From Aldrovandia affinis (lineage: Eukaryota; Chordata; Actinopteri; Notacanthiformes; Halosauridae): 64,000 bases of DNA. The notes beneath the pieces are model-generated. The model was given only the letters and a program-made list of their open reading frames with translations. It did not search any database and was not told the DNA's origin. This document shows, piece after piece, positions 47,001 through 59,300 of the stretch. The stretch spans positions 5,733,860 to 5,797,859 of the forward strand of contig JAINUG010000020.1 in the NCBI GenBank assembly GCA_029706075.1, written 5' to 3'. The translations under genes and the position numbers were made by a program. Each line of letters starts with the position of its first letter. Within the stretch, counting starts at the first letter, position 1.

Positions 47001-48760
47001 GTGATTCTGGGATTCGAACCTGCAAACTTCTGGCTGAATGTCAAGTTCCCCGACCACTATCACATATGCAGGTGTTTTAGGCTCTTTTTTATGTTAAATT
47101 AATTGACTGGATAATTACAGGCCATATAATAATTCTGAATTACTGATTTGTTCGATATGTAAATGTATTTTTCAGGAACATGTTGCTGTTCAAATATACT
47201 TCTCCATTTACATGTGTGACAGTCCAATGTGAGCGATTGAAATGTTGTATTTATTCAATATGTCTGTGTCTTCCTATCTCACAATATTTATTAAGTTTCA
47301 GTGCCCAGGGGCCCAGATTAGGGTAAAAGTCATACTTGTCAAAGGGCAAGTATCTTAGAAAAGATACTTGTCCTTCCTACAAGTTACTTGTCCTTGGTCA
47401 ATTCACCTTCCAATTTTCCTGGAAAGTGCGATCTCTGCTCTCTGAATCATATTACGGCTGCACGTGGCGTCTAGTGTTCTGACTGTACAGTATATCATAA
47501 CGTACACTCTAGTCGCGACTCGAACGAGAGATATTTTTCCATTCCCAACTAGAGTGTGGTATGGCAGCTAACGTAATAGCTAGCTAATAATTCATAGATT
47601 TAACCGAGCAGGGATGTGGGAATGATTTGTGCTTGGACTGTAGTACGGACATGAGAAATCACTGCAGGAAAATCACAGCGATTCTTCAGCCTGGCGGGAG
47701 GGCTCACTGAACTGAATATAGACGGTAACTAGCTAGCTAGTGTTCACGAATATTGCTTGCTAATTCAAGGCTTGGTAAGTGATAAATGCATGATCACTTA
47801 CTAAGCCTTGTGTTAGCAAGCAACTAGCAAAAACAGATATCGATACCCAATGTCCGTGAACGCTAACGTTAGCTAGCTAACTAGCGGGTTCTCGCTGTTG
47901 TGTCGCGGTGAGCACAGACTGCATGTGAGTGACAACGTGCTGCTTTTTCCATTTGGAATTTCGGAAATATTTTTTAATATCCGTGCATGACGTGTTTGTT
48001 ACGATGTGAGTGTAAAACAGAAATGGTTCCAGTTAGCTAATTAAAAAATAATAAAATCCTAAATTCACAGGTGTCAGCAGGACGATCACTTGGAAATCGA
48101 AGGTCGTCCTTATAATTTTTTAGTCGTCTGAGACGATAGGACGACTGCTAATCTGGGCCCCTATGTTCCCCATCTGTACGAGTGATTTAACAAATGTATA
48201 TTTCAATTTTGTAATAGATCCAAGTTGTCTCAAATAGTTTAAGTTCGCCAAATTGACAAATTCCCTGTGCTTTCTCAAGTTTTAATTTGATACCAACTTG
48301 CTGGCGACTTTTTTTATGAGTCCTCATAAAAAAGATGGAAGATAATCTAATTAACACAGTTGTTAACATAGATTCGACATGATCATTTTACTTGCTAACA
48401 TTCAAACATCATCTCTTCACTCAAACTGCATTTTGGCCTGGTAACTGGCTTCCATTAGCCAGCATAGCTAACGTCAACTAGTTGGCAATCTAGACATCGT
48501 GTGGTTCCGTCTCCTACCTGCAACATCCACTCCGCTAACATTCTCCTCATGTGAGGCTGAATGTCTGTCTGAGTTGTTCCAAAGTAATTATGCGTGGACC
48601 AGTGCTTCTTCTCCAGGGCCAAAAGGTTCTGCACAGTCCGGATATCCCCAGTCAGGTTTGGGTCGCAACGGGCCCGAATTGTAGTGGAAAAATTTGATGG
48701 AGCCAGGACATTTACTGGGGTTGATTTTAATCGACCATCTTCAAGACACATCAGCTCCAT
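43935..48760 (-). CDS. ccnd3: D-type cyclin (five exons, one frameshift in exon 2)
   Basis: G1/S cyclin partner of CDK4/6. Exons on the minus strand: 48518-48760, 46601-46815, 46150-46309, 44525-44661, 43935-44039. Visible landmarks: N-terminal LMCLE (residues 3-7), fitting the RB-binding LxCxE motif; cyclin box with [32 protein letters not shown] and FLASKLRET; and LSIYTDNS in exon 2 in a second frame. Exon 2 has 215 bases, where D cyclins normally have 216, and the frame shifts between RET and LSIYTD; one added base restores alignment (286 codons). Exon 3 has the usual 160 bases. MELMC, PHMRRML and LASKLRET, plus bysl and med20 next door, favour ccnd3, but tandem orientation to bysl differs from human, so ccndx or another D paralogue is possible. 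Confidence 0.85.
44525..44661 (-). CDS. ccnd3: cyclin D exon 4
   Basis: Acceptor 'tttgcag', donor 'gtgaga', 137 bases against the usual 149. It encodes [20 protein letters not shown] (second cyclin fold) to LADFLAADV. Confidence 0.85.
46150..46309 (-). CDS. ccnd3: cyclin D exon 3
   Basis: 160 bases, phase 0 in and phase 1 out, encoding [20 protein letters not shown] through [14 protein letters not shown]. Confidence 0.9.
46601..46815 (-). CDS. ccnd3: cyclin D exon 2 with 1-bp frameshift
   Basis: It starts [15 protein letters not shown] after acceptor 'gacag'. Near 46660 (plus 'cagatgaaccg') the frame moves by one. Upstream reads LASKLRETV, downstream [18 protein letters not shown] in another frame. 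Confidence 0.9.
47307..48162. mobile_element. Non-autonomous DNA transposon in cyclin intron 1
   Basis: Perfect 15-base inverted ends: 'aggggcccagattag' at 47307-47321 and 'ctaatctggggcccct'-type complement at 48148-48162. No transposase frame lies between. An internal hairpin (47755-47783 with 47793-47821) and CTAG runs are present. CAGGGG-type ends suggest a hAT-like origin, but a clear 8-base target duplication is not seen. Confidence 0.65.
48518..48760 (-). CDS. ccnd3: cyclin D exon 1
   Basis: 81 codons from ATG (48760) to donor 'gtagga', phase 0. It contains the LMCLE motif and the start of the cyclin box ([15 protein letters not shown]). Confidence 0.9.
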
Positions 48761-49383
48761 TCTGGAATATTAGCAAACCAACCTAGAGATGTTGTCTCAT
48801 GTGCTAATACTAGTTATCTGAACGTAGTAGTTTATCCAACGACAAATACCGCAAGTTAGACAACCGGGATGACACTAGCAAGCAGGACCCACTTTGCGAT
48901 TTCCTTGCTAAACTGGAATTTACCAAGAGCTTATACCTGCTATGTGTATGTTAAAATAAATAAAATACCATATACAGATAGCCTATCTGTCTGCGCAGTT
49001 TAATACAATGACCGACCTCTTAATTCACTGACATTTGTAATTTACGTCACACACTAATTTATACCAACGGTCGCGCGATCTTCCCGCCTCACGGAACATT
49101 CGTCCATTTCCGCTTTCCTGGTTTGACATTCTTAGGTTTTACCCTGCATATTTTTTACTTAATTTACAATGTTAGATATGTGTTTGTTGCATGTAACGAA
49201 GAACTATAGGCTACATTACATTAAAAATATTTTTTTACGTTTATCAAATTTGTAGTTCAAATATTTCTCCGTATATTTCTGTGGGCAAAATCAGGAGAAT
49301 TGTTTAATTAAAAGCAAAAATACAGGGGAACATCAGAATTTAAAACAATTACCAGTGTAGCGACCACCGCCATCTAGTGTTAG
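48761..49383 (-). promoter_or_regulatory. Probable cyclin D promoter with E2F-like site
   Basis: Region between the cyclin start and the bysl duplication. On the minus strand GGCGGGAA (plus 49081-49088), an E2F-type motif, lies about 320 bases before the ATG in a small CpG-containing patch. No TATA box is evident. Confidence 0.35.
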
Positions 49384-52300
49384 GTTCTGCATTCTGTCCT
49401 ACTCATTTTAACACCACAGTCATACCAAGTACGTTTTTTATGGCGAAACTTCACTCTCTGCTGGCGAAATTGGGAACACACTTGAGTGGCAGGCTATGGG
49501 GCCCTCCCTGCTCTGTATTTCCTTCATCTGGTAATTCTGCTCTTACAGAAGCGGTAGCTGTTCAATTACGAATTACGAACGAATTCCATTCATTCAATAC
49601 TGCATTTAACATTCAAACACGTTTACAATAATAACATCATAACAATTGGCTTGTGGTCTGAAATCATTTATTTTGGATTACAATATAAAACCAGTTTCAG
49701 TAAAATCATCATTCGGGTATTACATAAATCCAATATCCAATTCAAACACCCATTACTGATAAATTGACCAAACGTTGTTCTGCAGAGAATACCCCTGTAA
49801 ATGCATTACTACATTTTCAGTATTTTTACTCATCTTGAAATATTCACTCAATAACTTTTTGCCAATGTGTCTGTCCAATTCAGTTGAAACTTGGAGTTGG
49901 GTTAATTATGACTGTGTTTTTGTATTCTGGGGAATCACATTTAGGATTAATTTCAATGTTTTACACACAAAACTGGGATAACCCCAATTACTGTACACAC
50001 AACTGTCATACCTGGCACAGAAACTTACACATACTATACTTTACTCACATGAAACATGCATGTGGTGAAATATGAAGGGCATTATTTAATATTTGGCTGT
50101 ATGGATGCTTTACATACTGAAGCTACCCAAATAGTTCTGCTATTTGCCACTGGAAAAAACCCCGAACAGATAGGGCGGGGGCGGACATGTTTCAATAAAA
50201 TGAATGAACAGTTCCTTTTTATGTCTAGTATGCACCATTTGGTTATATAACGAACATTGAAAAACAAAGATGCTCTCATACAGTGCTGGAGATGGATGTA
50301 CTGGCTTCTGAACTTAACTACTTAATCCATGGTCTCAGAACCTGAAACACCTCTTACTCCAGGAGTGAATGACCTGCAGATTTCTGATTGTGGCTTATAA
50401 AAGTGCAGTTCTGTTTGCTCTTGACAGTTGCTGTGTGAATACTGTGTGGTTGGGCTATTTTATTTCATTTATTTAAATGGAAAGCTACATTTCAAACCCA
50501 GTCCTATTCAGTGTACCATCAGAAAATTATTCTTTGCATACAACTTTGTATACATTTCAATTATAAAGAACACTGTAAACTATAAAGGCACATACCACAC
50601 ACATTGATTATAACTATGTATATAAGCATATGTAAGCAGATGTTTATAAGCATATAAGATTATAAGCATATGTTTACCATATAAGGCTACTGGGGTAGAC
50701 TACATTTTCTAGATATAGTTCACAGGGGAATACTAATGTGGGTCCTGTGAACTTTTCACGACTCGTCCCTAATCTTTGAATATACAAAAATCTTACATTT
50801 GTTCCTACCCATTAATTCAGTATATATTTTTTTACTGATGTTCAATAAAAGAGGCCTGGGCAGTGGACTCCACACCTCTGATACCACACAATCTCCTTGG
50901 CAGTACCTGGAGTGTAGCACAGGGATGGAGCACTTGGTGAGGATGCTGCCGATGATGATAGCCTCTCTCAGAGTGCAGGTCCCAGACTCACACAATGGGA
51001 TCAGAATTCCTGAGTGCAGGAGAGACCACATTAATGCAGAGCTCTGAACATGCAAAACCTGTTCTCTTGCTGACAATGTTAAGACGCACAGGATATGCAA
51101 TGAAACAAACACAAATACCTCTGTGGTAAAGATGGTGGGGCGGTGCCACCTGTGTGGTGTAGTCAAAAGCAATACCACATTCTCACTGTGTTAGCGAGTG
51201 TATGAGAGGGAGAGAGACAGACAGACAGTTGCAGTGTTCGCAAACATACTGTTCAAGTCCCTGGTTCAACACTAGCCTGGAATCTTTCAGGATAAACTCA
51301 AACTCCTGGCCTGTGTAACAAGTTACCTGAGTAGATTGTGAGTGAAGCACTATAGCAACACAAATCTTAGCACCCCTTTCACTCCCTGAACAGCAACCAC
51401 CCTTCTCTCACCTTTAAACCATGCTCCAGGTTTAAAAAGCGCTTTCTTCAGAGCGCTGTAAAGATGAAAGTTGAGACGTTTGTACTCTGCGATGTCGTCC
51501 CGTATCCTTGGAAGAAGGACCAGGTTGTAGAATCGCTGGGCCATGCGCTCCTTCAGATTGGAGGAGAAGATCCTGTGCAGGAGGGAGCAGCAGTTAGTGC
51601 TTCATTATTCTGGTCAGTACAGCTTCCCGTTTTTCCCCCATGTAAAAGCAGCCTTGCAAACATTTAGCAAACATTTATTAAACAATCGTATACACATTTT
51701 TATTTTTTCTAAATACAGCACATTTTACTGACATAGGGTTTCTCCCAAAGCATTACCCACTTTCACAGAGAAAAGGATCTGCCAGCCAGCGAGCTTTAGA
51801 AAACAATATTTAAAATTTCAACGTGAGGAAAAAAAACGTCTTAACTGCCTGAGTGTGCGTGTGGGAGTGCAAGAGTGCTCAAGGTAGACGTGCATATCTG
51901 CTTCAGGTGATTTCAGTGGTACAGCGGAGTGTATGAATGTGTTATGCAATGAATTGCACCCTTTTCAATTTGCTGAATATTCCTGAAATTCATCAGAATG
52001 TTAAAGACGTGCAATTGCTCATTGCTCTGTTTCAGCATTGATTATCATCATTAATTATTATTGCTGGACAGATGTTCTCTGTATGTAGTACCTTCCCACC
52101 ACACACACCAATCCACCCACCTACACACCTCGTGGCCTGGTACATTGCTGCGGCAGTCCATGTCTCTGGCTCAGTTAGGTACAGGACCTGTTCCCAGTTT
52201 GACAGTGCTGGGATGATCTTGAAAGCCTTTGGTAGTTTTCCGCTGCGATACTTAGACAGAACCTGGACAGAGACACTTGATGTTTTATTCAAGTCAACTA

Positions 52301-54976
52301 GCACATCGGAATAAACAGTTTTGTTTCAAATTCCAAGCTCCTGTAAATGCTATTTTGCATTATGTAATATGTAAACAGTGAGTGTGATGAAAACAATATT
52401 CAGGTCATTTTTAGCACTCAAATCTGTACCATTTCAATTTTACGACTTATGGCATCTTTGAATGCAATATTTTTAAACGTATAGCTTGTAGCAGTTTGTG
52501 TATATTTATATATAAGAAACTCCTTTCTTTTTACATTCTTTTTAAACACAGCCAATGCTGAACAGTAGTGATCTTCTGCCACTGATGTTTATCTTTTGCT
52601 GTCATGCCACATCAGTTGTCAACAATCATAACAAGGCTTTCATAGTGAGCGTTCCACACATTTACACCCATTAGATAGATGGCCATTTTGAGTGCTTTAC
52701 ATATCCATTGCAGTAAAAGCCATTTCTGAACTAATGACATGGCCTAAATTTGGCCCAATATCCCTCACAATTGATCCTATTTCATACCTCCCATTATATT
52801 CTTAAACAGACTTCCAAAATGTATTTTTCATGTACATATTTACCGGCAATACTCCTGGCAATGATGGTTTAGAGCTGCACTACTTATACTTACCGGTGTA
52901 AGTATAAGTAATGCAGGTCTCAGACTCCACCAAGAAGTCAAAATGATTGTGTGAATCTGCAAGTCAGGTACCTACCCATGTCCATATACTGGAAAAATCA
53001 TGACTTTCCTGACCATAAGAGGCATACTTAATGATTTTGTGCTTAATCAATGGAGCAAGTGAACCATTACATCTTACTGTACCTTATGCACTCCTTTGTA
53101 CACCTCAATGATTCTGGGATCCAGCTGGGGAAGGGGGCGCCCAGAAATCTCGGACATTACCGTTCCCACCTCTGTCTGCTTCTCAGTTATCTTCTCCATG
53201 ATGATGTCAGCGAGAGTGCGCCTGCAGGCACACCAAGAGCCCTGATTCTGACACCACAAAGACTCACGAGATGATGGCAAATGACTATGGCACCTTATTC
53301 TGTGCCATTCATTTGATGAGGGAAATACTTTAAAACCAGCAAAAACGGCTGCCATTTCTACCATGGCAAAAATGTCTACATTTCCCGTTTCAACAGTTAA
53401 TATACACTGGCAGCCTTAAACGCACATCTTGCCTAACTGTATTGAGATCTTTCAACACGTGACATAGATTGAAGAAGCTGTATACTGAAGTAACCCAATA
53501 GTCAACTGTACTGCAGGAAGACAAACACATCCTAAATAGTCTCATTACTGTTCTAGATGTAGAATTACTTTATTACATGTACTTTTGTCACGTCGACACA
53601 AGTCCTTTCTCAGTGTCCACATTACTTCTTACTGTATCCAATATAACTGGTACTAATACCCCTCTCGAGCCATGTATAATACTATTAGGTGATGATTCTA
53701 TATTTATAGTAAAGTAAAGCATGAATATCATATTCATTAAATACAATACCTGGCATATGATGGCACCTGGCACGCTAGTAACAACTTTGCAGAAGTAAAG
53801 CAAACAAGTGCCATGTTTGTGAAATAAGAAAAATCCACCAAAACTTTTTGGTGGGGGATTTTGGATATTTGGACTATTTTGATAAACGGAGATCCAAACA
53901 TAATAGTACTGCTAAAAAATTGAACAATACCACTGACACAACGCATCCTGAGAGTGGAGAAGCCAGGCAATTTTGGGTCGGGTGAGGTTTGTACCTGAGT
54001 GGGGGGTTCTTGTTCATGAATATCTGTATGGCTTTCTCATCATCTGGGTCCACCTCCACTTCAGTTCCACACTCCCCCTCTTCTTCACCTCCTGTCTGAC
54101 TGAGTGCTGGCCACTCTTCATCGGAGTCCAAATCCTGACTGCCAAGACCTGTAGATTTATGATCAGTCAGATATATGACTAAAAAAAGACCCTTCATCTT
54201 AAAGTAATGGATTTGTTGAGTAGACAAAGTTTTACCCTACGATTTACCTGGGTCACAAATTAGACTGTGGCGATGAAGCAGATTACTTTGTATGCAATGC
54301 TTCCTGGGTTACTTTCCACAAAGGTGTGTGTTCTCAAAACCCCTAGTAACAAACTGCTCAAAAGGCTCAAACTGCTATGCACTGGGAGACGTTGCTAATG
54401 AGTAAAAGTGAGAAATGTTTCTCACTTTTGAAAAAAGTTAAAAACTAGAATTTTGTTTCAATCAAAATGTCTTTTGGCAAACAAACACAACATATTTTGA
54501 GAGCACATAGTTAAGCTGCTCAGTATGCAGGCTCCAACATTTGCTTGAAATATATTGTATTTTAAGAAATAATAAAAACAAATCACTTTCCTTTGCTGGG
54601 GAGCAAACCCTGTGCAAAATCTCCCATGTTTCTAGTTATGATGATGGCAAGCAGACATCCTATTTTTAACGAAAACGACACTACTCTCCTTCTGTGCACG
54701 TATGACTAAATACATAAATATCGGTCCCCTAATTGAGATGATCATTGGGATTTATTTCAACCTATCTGGATCACTAGTGGTGAAACAGGCTACATTCTGT
54801 GGCATACGCAATATTTTGTGTGCTGTCAACATGGATTATAAACCGATATTCTGGGATTGACATCATCCTGCCTAGCTAGCCAGCTAGCTAGCTAGCTAGC
54901 TATCCTCCTGCAATTTATGGGAACAAATTGTGGATTTGTTATTGGAGTAGGACGTATGTTTACTTGTTCCCAAAAC
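49384..54976. repeat. Tandem duplication, distal copy (A)
   Basis: Near-identical to 54981-61159, in direct orientation and head to tail. It starts 'gttctgcattctgtcctac' and ends 'cttgttcccaaaac'. It lacks about 570 bases present in the other copy (55762-56336 there), which contain bysl exon 7, and has an extra 'atttgccactggaaaaaa' at that point. Confidence 0.95.
50907..54148 (-). pseudogene. bysl partial copy, exons 2-6 only
   Basis: Exons, all with intact splice sites and frame: 53995-54148 (2), 53083-53221 (3, 139 bases, intact), 52129-52262 (4), 51412-51572 (5), 50907-51009 (6). There is no exon 1, because the duplication begins downstream of it, and no exon 7, which is deleted. No start or stop context exists, so it cannot make bystin alone. 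It could be spliced only as extra 3' exons of the upstream gene. Its exon 3 has five Gs where the main copy has four. Confidence 0.85.
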
Positions 54977-55967
54977 TGCAGTTCTGCATTCTGTCCTACT
55001 CATTTTAACACCCCAGTCATACCAAATACACGTTTTTTATGGCGAAACTTCACTCTCTGCTGGCGAAATTGGGAACACACTTGAGTGGCAGGCTATGGGG
55101 CCCTCCCTGCTCTGTATTTCCTTCATCTGGTAATTCTGCTCTTACAGAAGCGGTAGCTGTTAAATTACGAATTACGAACGAATTCCATTCATTCAATACT
55201 GCATTTAACATTCAAACACGTTTACAACAATAACATCGCATATCATAACAATTGGCTTGTGGTCTGAAATCATTTATTTTGGATTACAATATAAAACCAG
55301 TTTCAGTAAAATCATCATTCGGGTATTACATAAATCCAATATCCAATTCAAACACCCATTACTGATAAATTGACCAAACGTTGTTCTGCAGAGAATACCC
55401 CTGTAAATGCATTACTACATTTTCAGTATTTTTACTCATCTTGAAATATTCACTCAATAACTTTTTGCCAATGCGTCTGTCCAATTCAGTTGAAACTTGG
55501 AGTTGGGTTAATTATCACTGTGTTTTTGTATTCTGGGGGATCACATTTAGGATTAATTTCAATGTTTTACACACAAAACTGGGATAACCCCAATTACTGG
55601 ACACACAACTGTCATACCTGGCACAGAAACTTACACATACTATACTTTACTCACATGAAACATGCATGTGGTGAAATATGAAGGGCATTATTTAATATTT
55701 GGCTGTATGGATGCTTTACATACTGAAGCTACCCAAATAGTTCTGCTACCCCGAACAGATAGACTACATATGAACTTGAATTGTCTGCTGTGTTCCAGTG
55801 GTTTCCTGGTTAGTGGTTAGTGCCCCTTCTCTAACCATTTGCACCTGTCTTCATATATATGTTAAGGTTCTGGCAGAGCTTTTAATATTTAACATAGCAA
55901 AAGAAAACTTAAATGTATAACGTATGAAAAGAATGTGACCCCCTCCTCAAAAAAACCCATTGCAAAT

Positions 55968-56319
55968 TCAGTCCAAAGCCATGATGGGGGTTGCGGTCTC
56001 CTGGTCACGTGATTCTGAGTGAACCAGCTCCCGTCGGACCTCAGCGGAGATTTGAGGGTGTGGCTGAACTTTTATGAGCTCCAACAGTGCCGTCTTCTGC
56101 TCGGAGGCGAGGTCGGCCTTGTACCGCTGTGTCAAGGTGAGCAGGCTTTGATGCCACAAGACGGGCAGGGTGCGCTTCTCTGTGCGGAAGCGCAGAAAGT
56201 GTGCGACAAGGGCATCCAGCACTCGGAAAGGCAGGGCGTATTTCTTATCCAATAAGAGCCGCAGGAATATGCTGTTGGCTCCGTTGTACTCCATTTCGGC
56301 CAGTTTCAGCATGGCAGCA
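55968..56319 (-). CDS. bysl: bysl exon 7 (last coding exon)
   Basis: Acceptor 'cctcacag', 352 bases, ending PIMALD-stop. It is the only copy of this exon in the window; the matching part of copy A is deleted. Confidence 0.93.
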
Positions 56320-59300
56320 CTGTGAGGGTGAAGGGGGGGGCGGACATGTTTCAATAAAATTAATTAACAGTTCCTTTTTATGTCTAGTATGCACCATTTG
56401 GTTATATAACGAACATTGAAAAACAAAGATGCTCTCATACAGTGCTGGAGATGGATGTACTGGCTTCTGAACTTAACTACTTAATCCATGGTCTCAGAAC
56501 CTGAAACACCTCTTGCTCCAGGAGTGAATGACCTGCAGATTTCTGATTGTGGCTTATAAAAGTGCAGTTCTGTTTGCTCTTGACAGTTGCTGTGTGAATA
56601 CTGTGTGGTTGGGCTATTTTATTTCATTTCTTTAAATGGAAAGCTACACTTCAAACCCAGTCCTGTTCAGTGTACCATCAGAAAATTATTCTTTGCATAC
56701 AACTTTGTATACATTTCAATTATAAAGAAGACTGTAAACTATAAAGGCACATACCACACACATTGATTATAACTATGTATATAAGCATATGTAAGCAGAT
56801 GTTTATAAGCATATAAGATTATAAGCATATGTTTACCATATAAGGCTACTGGGGTAGACTACATTTTCTAGATATAGTTCACAGGGGAATACTAATGTGG
56901 GTCCTGTGAACTTTTCACGACTCTAATCTTTGAATATACAAAAATCTTACATTTGTTCCTACCCATTAATTCAGTATATATTTTTTTTACTAATGTTCAA
57001 TAAAAGAGGCCTGGGCAGTGGACTCCACACCTCTGATACCACACAATCTCCTTGGCAGTACCTGGAGTGTAGCACAGGGATGGAGCACTTGGTGAGGATG
57101 CTGCCGATGATGATAGCCTCTCTCAGAGTGCAGGTCCCAGACTCACACAATGGGATCAGAATTCCTGAGTGCAGGAGAGACCACATTAATGCAGAGCTCT
57201 GAACATGCAAAACCTGTTCTCTTGCTGACAATGTTAAGACGCACAGGATATGCAATGAAACAAACACAAATACCTCTGGGGTAAAGATGGTGGGGCGGTG
57301 CCACCTGTGTGGTGTAGTCAAAAGCAATACCACATTCTCACTGTGTTAGCGAGTGTATGAGAGGGAGAGAGACAGACAGACAGTTGCAGTGTTCGCAAAC
57401 ATACTGTTCAAGTCCCTGGTTCAACACTAGCCTGGAATCTTTCAGGATAAACTCAAACTCCTGGCCTGTGTAACAAGTTACCTGAGTAGATTGTGAGTGA
57501 AGCACTATAGCAACACAAATCTTAGCACCCCTTTCACTCCCTGAACAGCAACCACCCTTCTCTCACCTTTAAACCATGCTCCAGGTTTAAAAAGCGCTTT
57601 CTTCAGAGCGCTGTAAAGATGAAAGTTGAGACGTTTGTACTCTGCGATGTCGTCCCGTATCCTTGGAAGAAGGACCAGGTTGTAGAATCGCTGGGCCATG
57701 CGCTCCTTCAGATTGGAGGAGAAGATCCTGTGCAGGAGGGAACAGCAGTTAGTGCTTCATTATTTTGGTCAGTACAGCTTCCCGTTTTTCCCCCATGTAA
57801 AAGCAGCCTTGCAGAGGACTGTAGAACACATTTAGCAAACATTTATTAAACAATCGTACACACATTTTTATTTTTTCTAAATACAGCACATTTTACTGAC
57901 ATAGGGTTTCTCCCAAAGCATTAGCCACTTTCACAGAGCAAAGGATCTGCCAGCCAGCGAGCTTTAGAAAACGATATTTTAAATTTCAACGTGAGGAAAA
58001 AAAAACGTCTTAACTGCCTGAATGTGCGTGTGGGAGTGCAAGAGTGCTCAAGGTAGACGTGCATATCTGCTTCAGGTGGTTTCAGTGGTACAGCGGAGTG
58101 TATGAATGTTTTATGCAATGAATTGCACCCTTTTCAATTTGCTGAATATTCCTTCAGGGCAAATTCATCAGAATGTTAAAGACGTGCAATTGCTCATTGC
58201 TCTGTTTCAGCATTGATTATCATCATTAATTATTATTGCTGGACAGATGTTCTCTGTATGTAGTACCTTCCCACCACACACACCAATCCACCCACCCACC
58301 CACACACCTCGTGGCCTGGTACATTGCTGCGGCAGTCCATGTCTCTGGCTCAGTTAGGTACAGGACCTGTTCCCAGTTTGACAGTGCTGGGATGATCTTG
58401 AAAGCCTTTGGTAGTTTTCCGCTGCGATACTTAGACAGAACCTGGACAGAGACACTTGATGTTTTATTCAAGTCAACTAGCACATCGGAATAAAGTTTTG
58501 TTTCAAATTCCAAGCTCCTGTAAATGCTATTTTTGCATTATGTAATATGTAAACAGTGAGTGTGATGAAAACAATATTCAGGTCATTTTTAGCACTCAAA
58601 TCTGTACCATTTCAATTTTACGACTTATGGCATCTTTGAATGCAATATTTTTAAACGTATAGCTTGTAGCAGTTTGTGTATATTTATATATAAGAAACTC
58701 CTTTCTTTTTACATTCTTTTAAACACAGCCAATGCTGAACAGTAGTGATCTTCTGCCACTGATGTTTATCTTTTGCGGTCATGCCACATCAGTTGTCAAC
58801 AATCATAACAAGGCTTTCATAGTGAGCGTTCCACACATTTACACCCATTAGATAGATGGCCATTTTGAGTGCTTTACATATCCATTGCAGTAAAAGCCAT
58901 TTCTGAACTAATGACATGGCCTAAATTTGGCCCAATATCCCTCACAATTGATCCTATTTCATACCTCCCATTATATTCTTAAACAGACTTCCAAAATGTA
59001 TTTTTCATGTACATATTTACCGGCAATACTCCTGGCAATTATGGTTTAGAGCTGCACTACTTATACTTACCGGTGTAAGTATAAGTAATGCAGGTCTCAG
59101 ACTCCACCAAGAAGTCAAAATGATTGTGTAAATCTGCAAGTCAGGTACCTACCCATGTCCATATACTGGAAAAATCATGACTTTCCTGACCATAAGAGGC
59201 ATACTTAATGATTTTGTGCTTAATCAATGGAGCAAGTGAACCATTACATCTTACTGTACCTTATGCACTCCTTTGTACACCTCAATGATTCTGGGATCCA

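Noticed and set aside
43935..48760. Cyclin locus as a pseudogene
   Set aside because: Only one 1-bp frameshift; all splice sites, exon lengths and core motifs are kept, which fits a base error better than decay.
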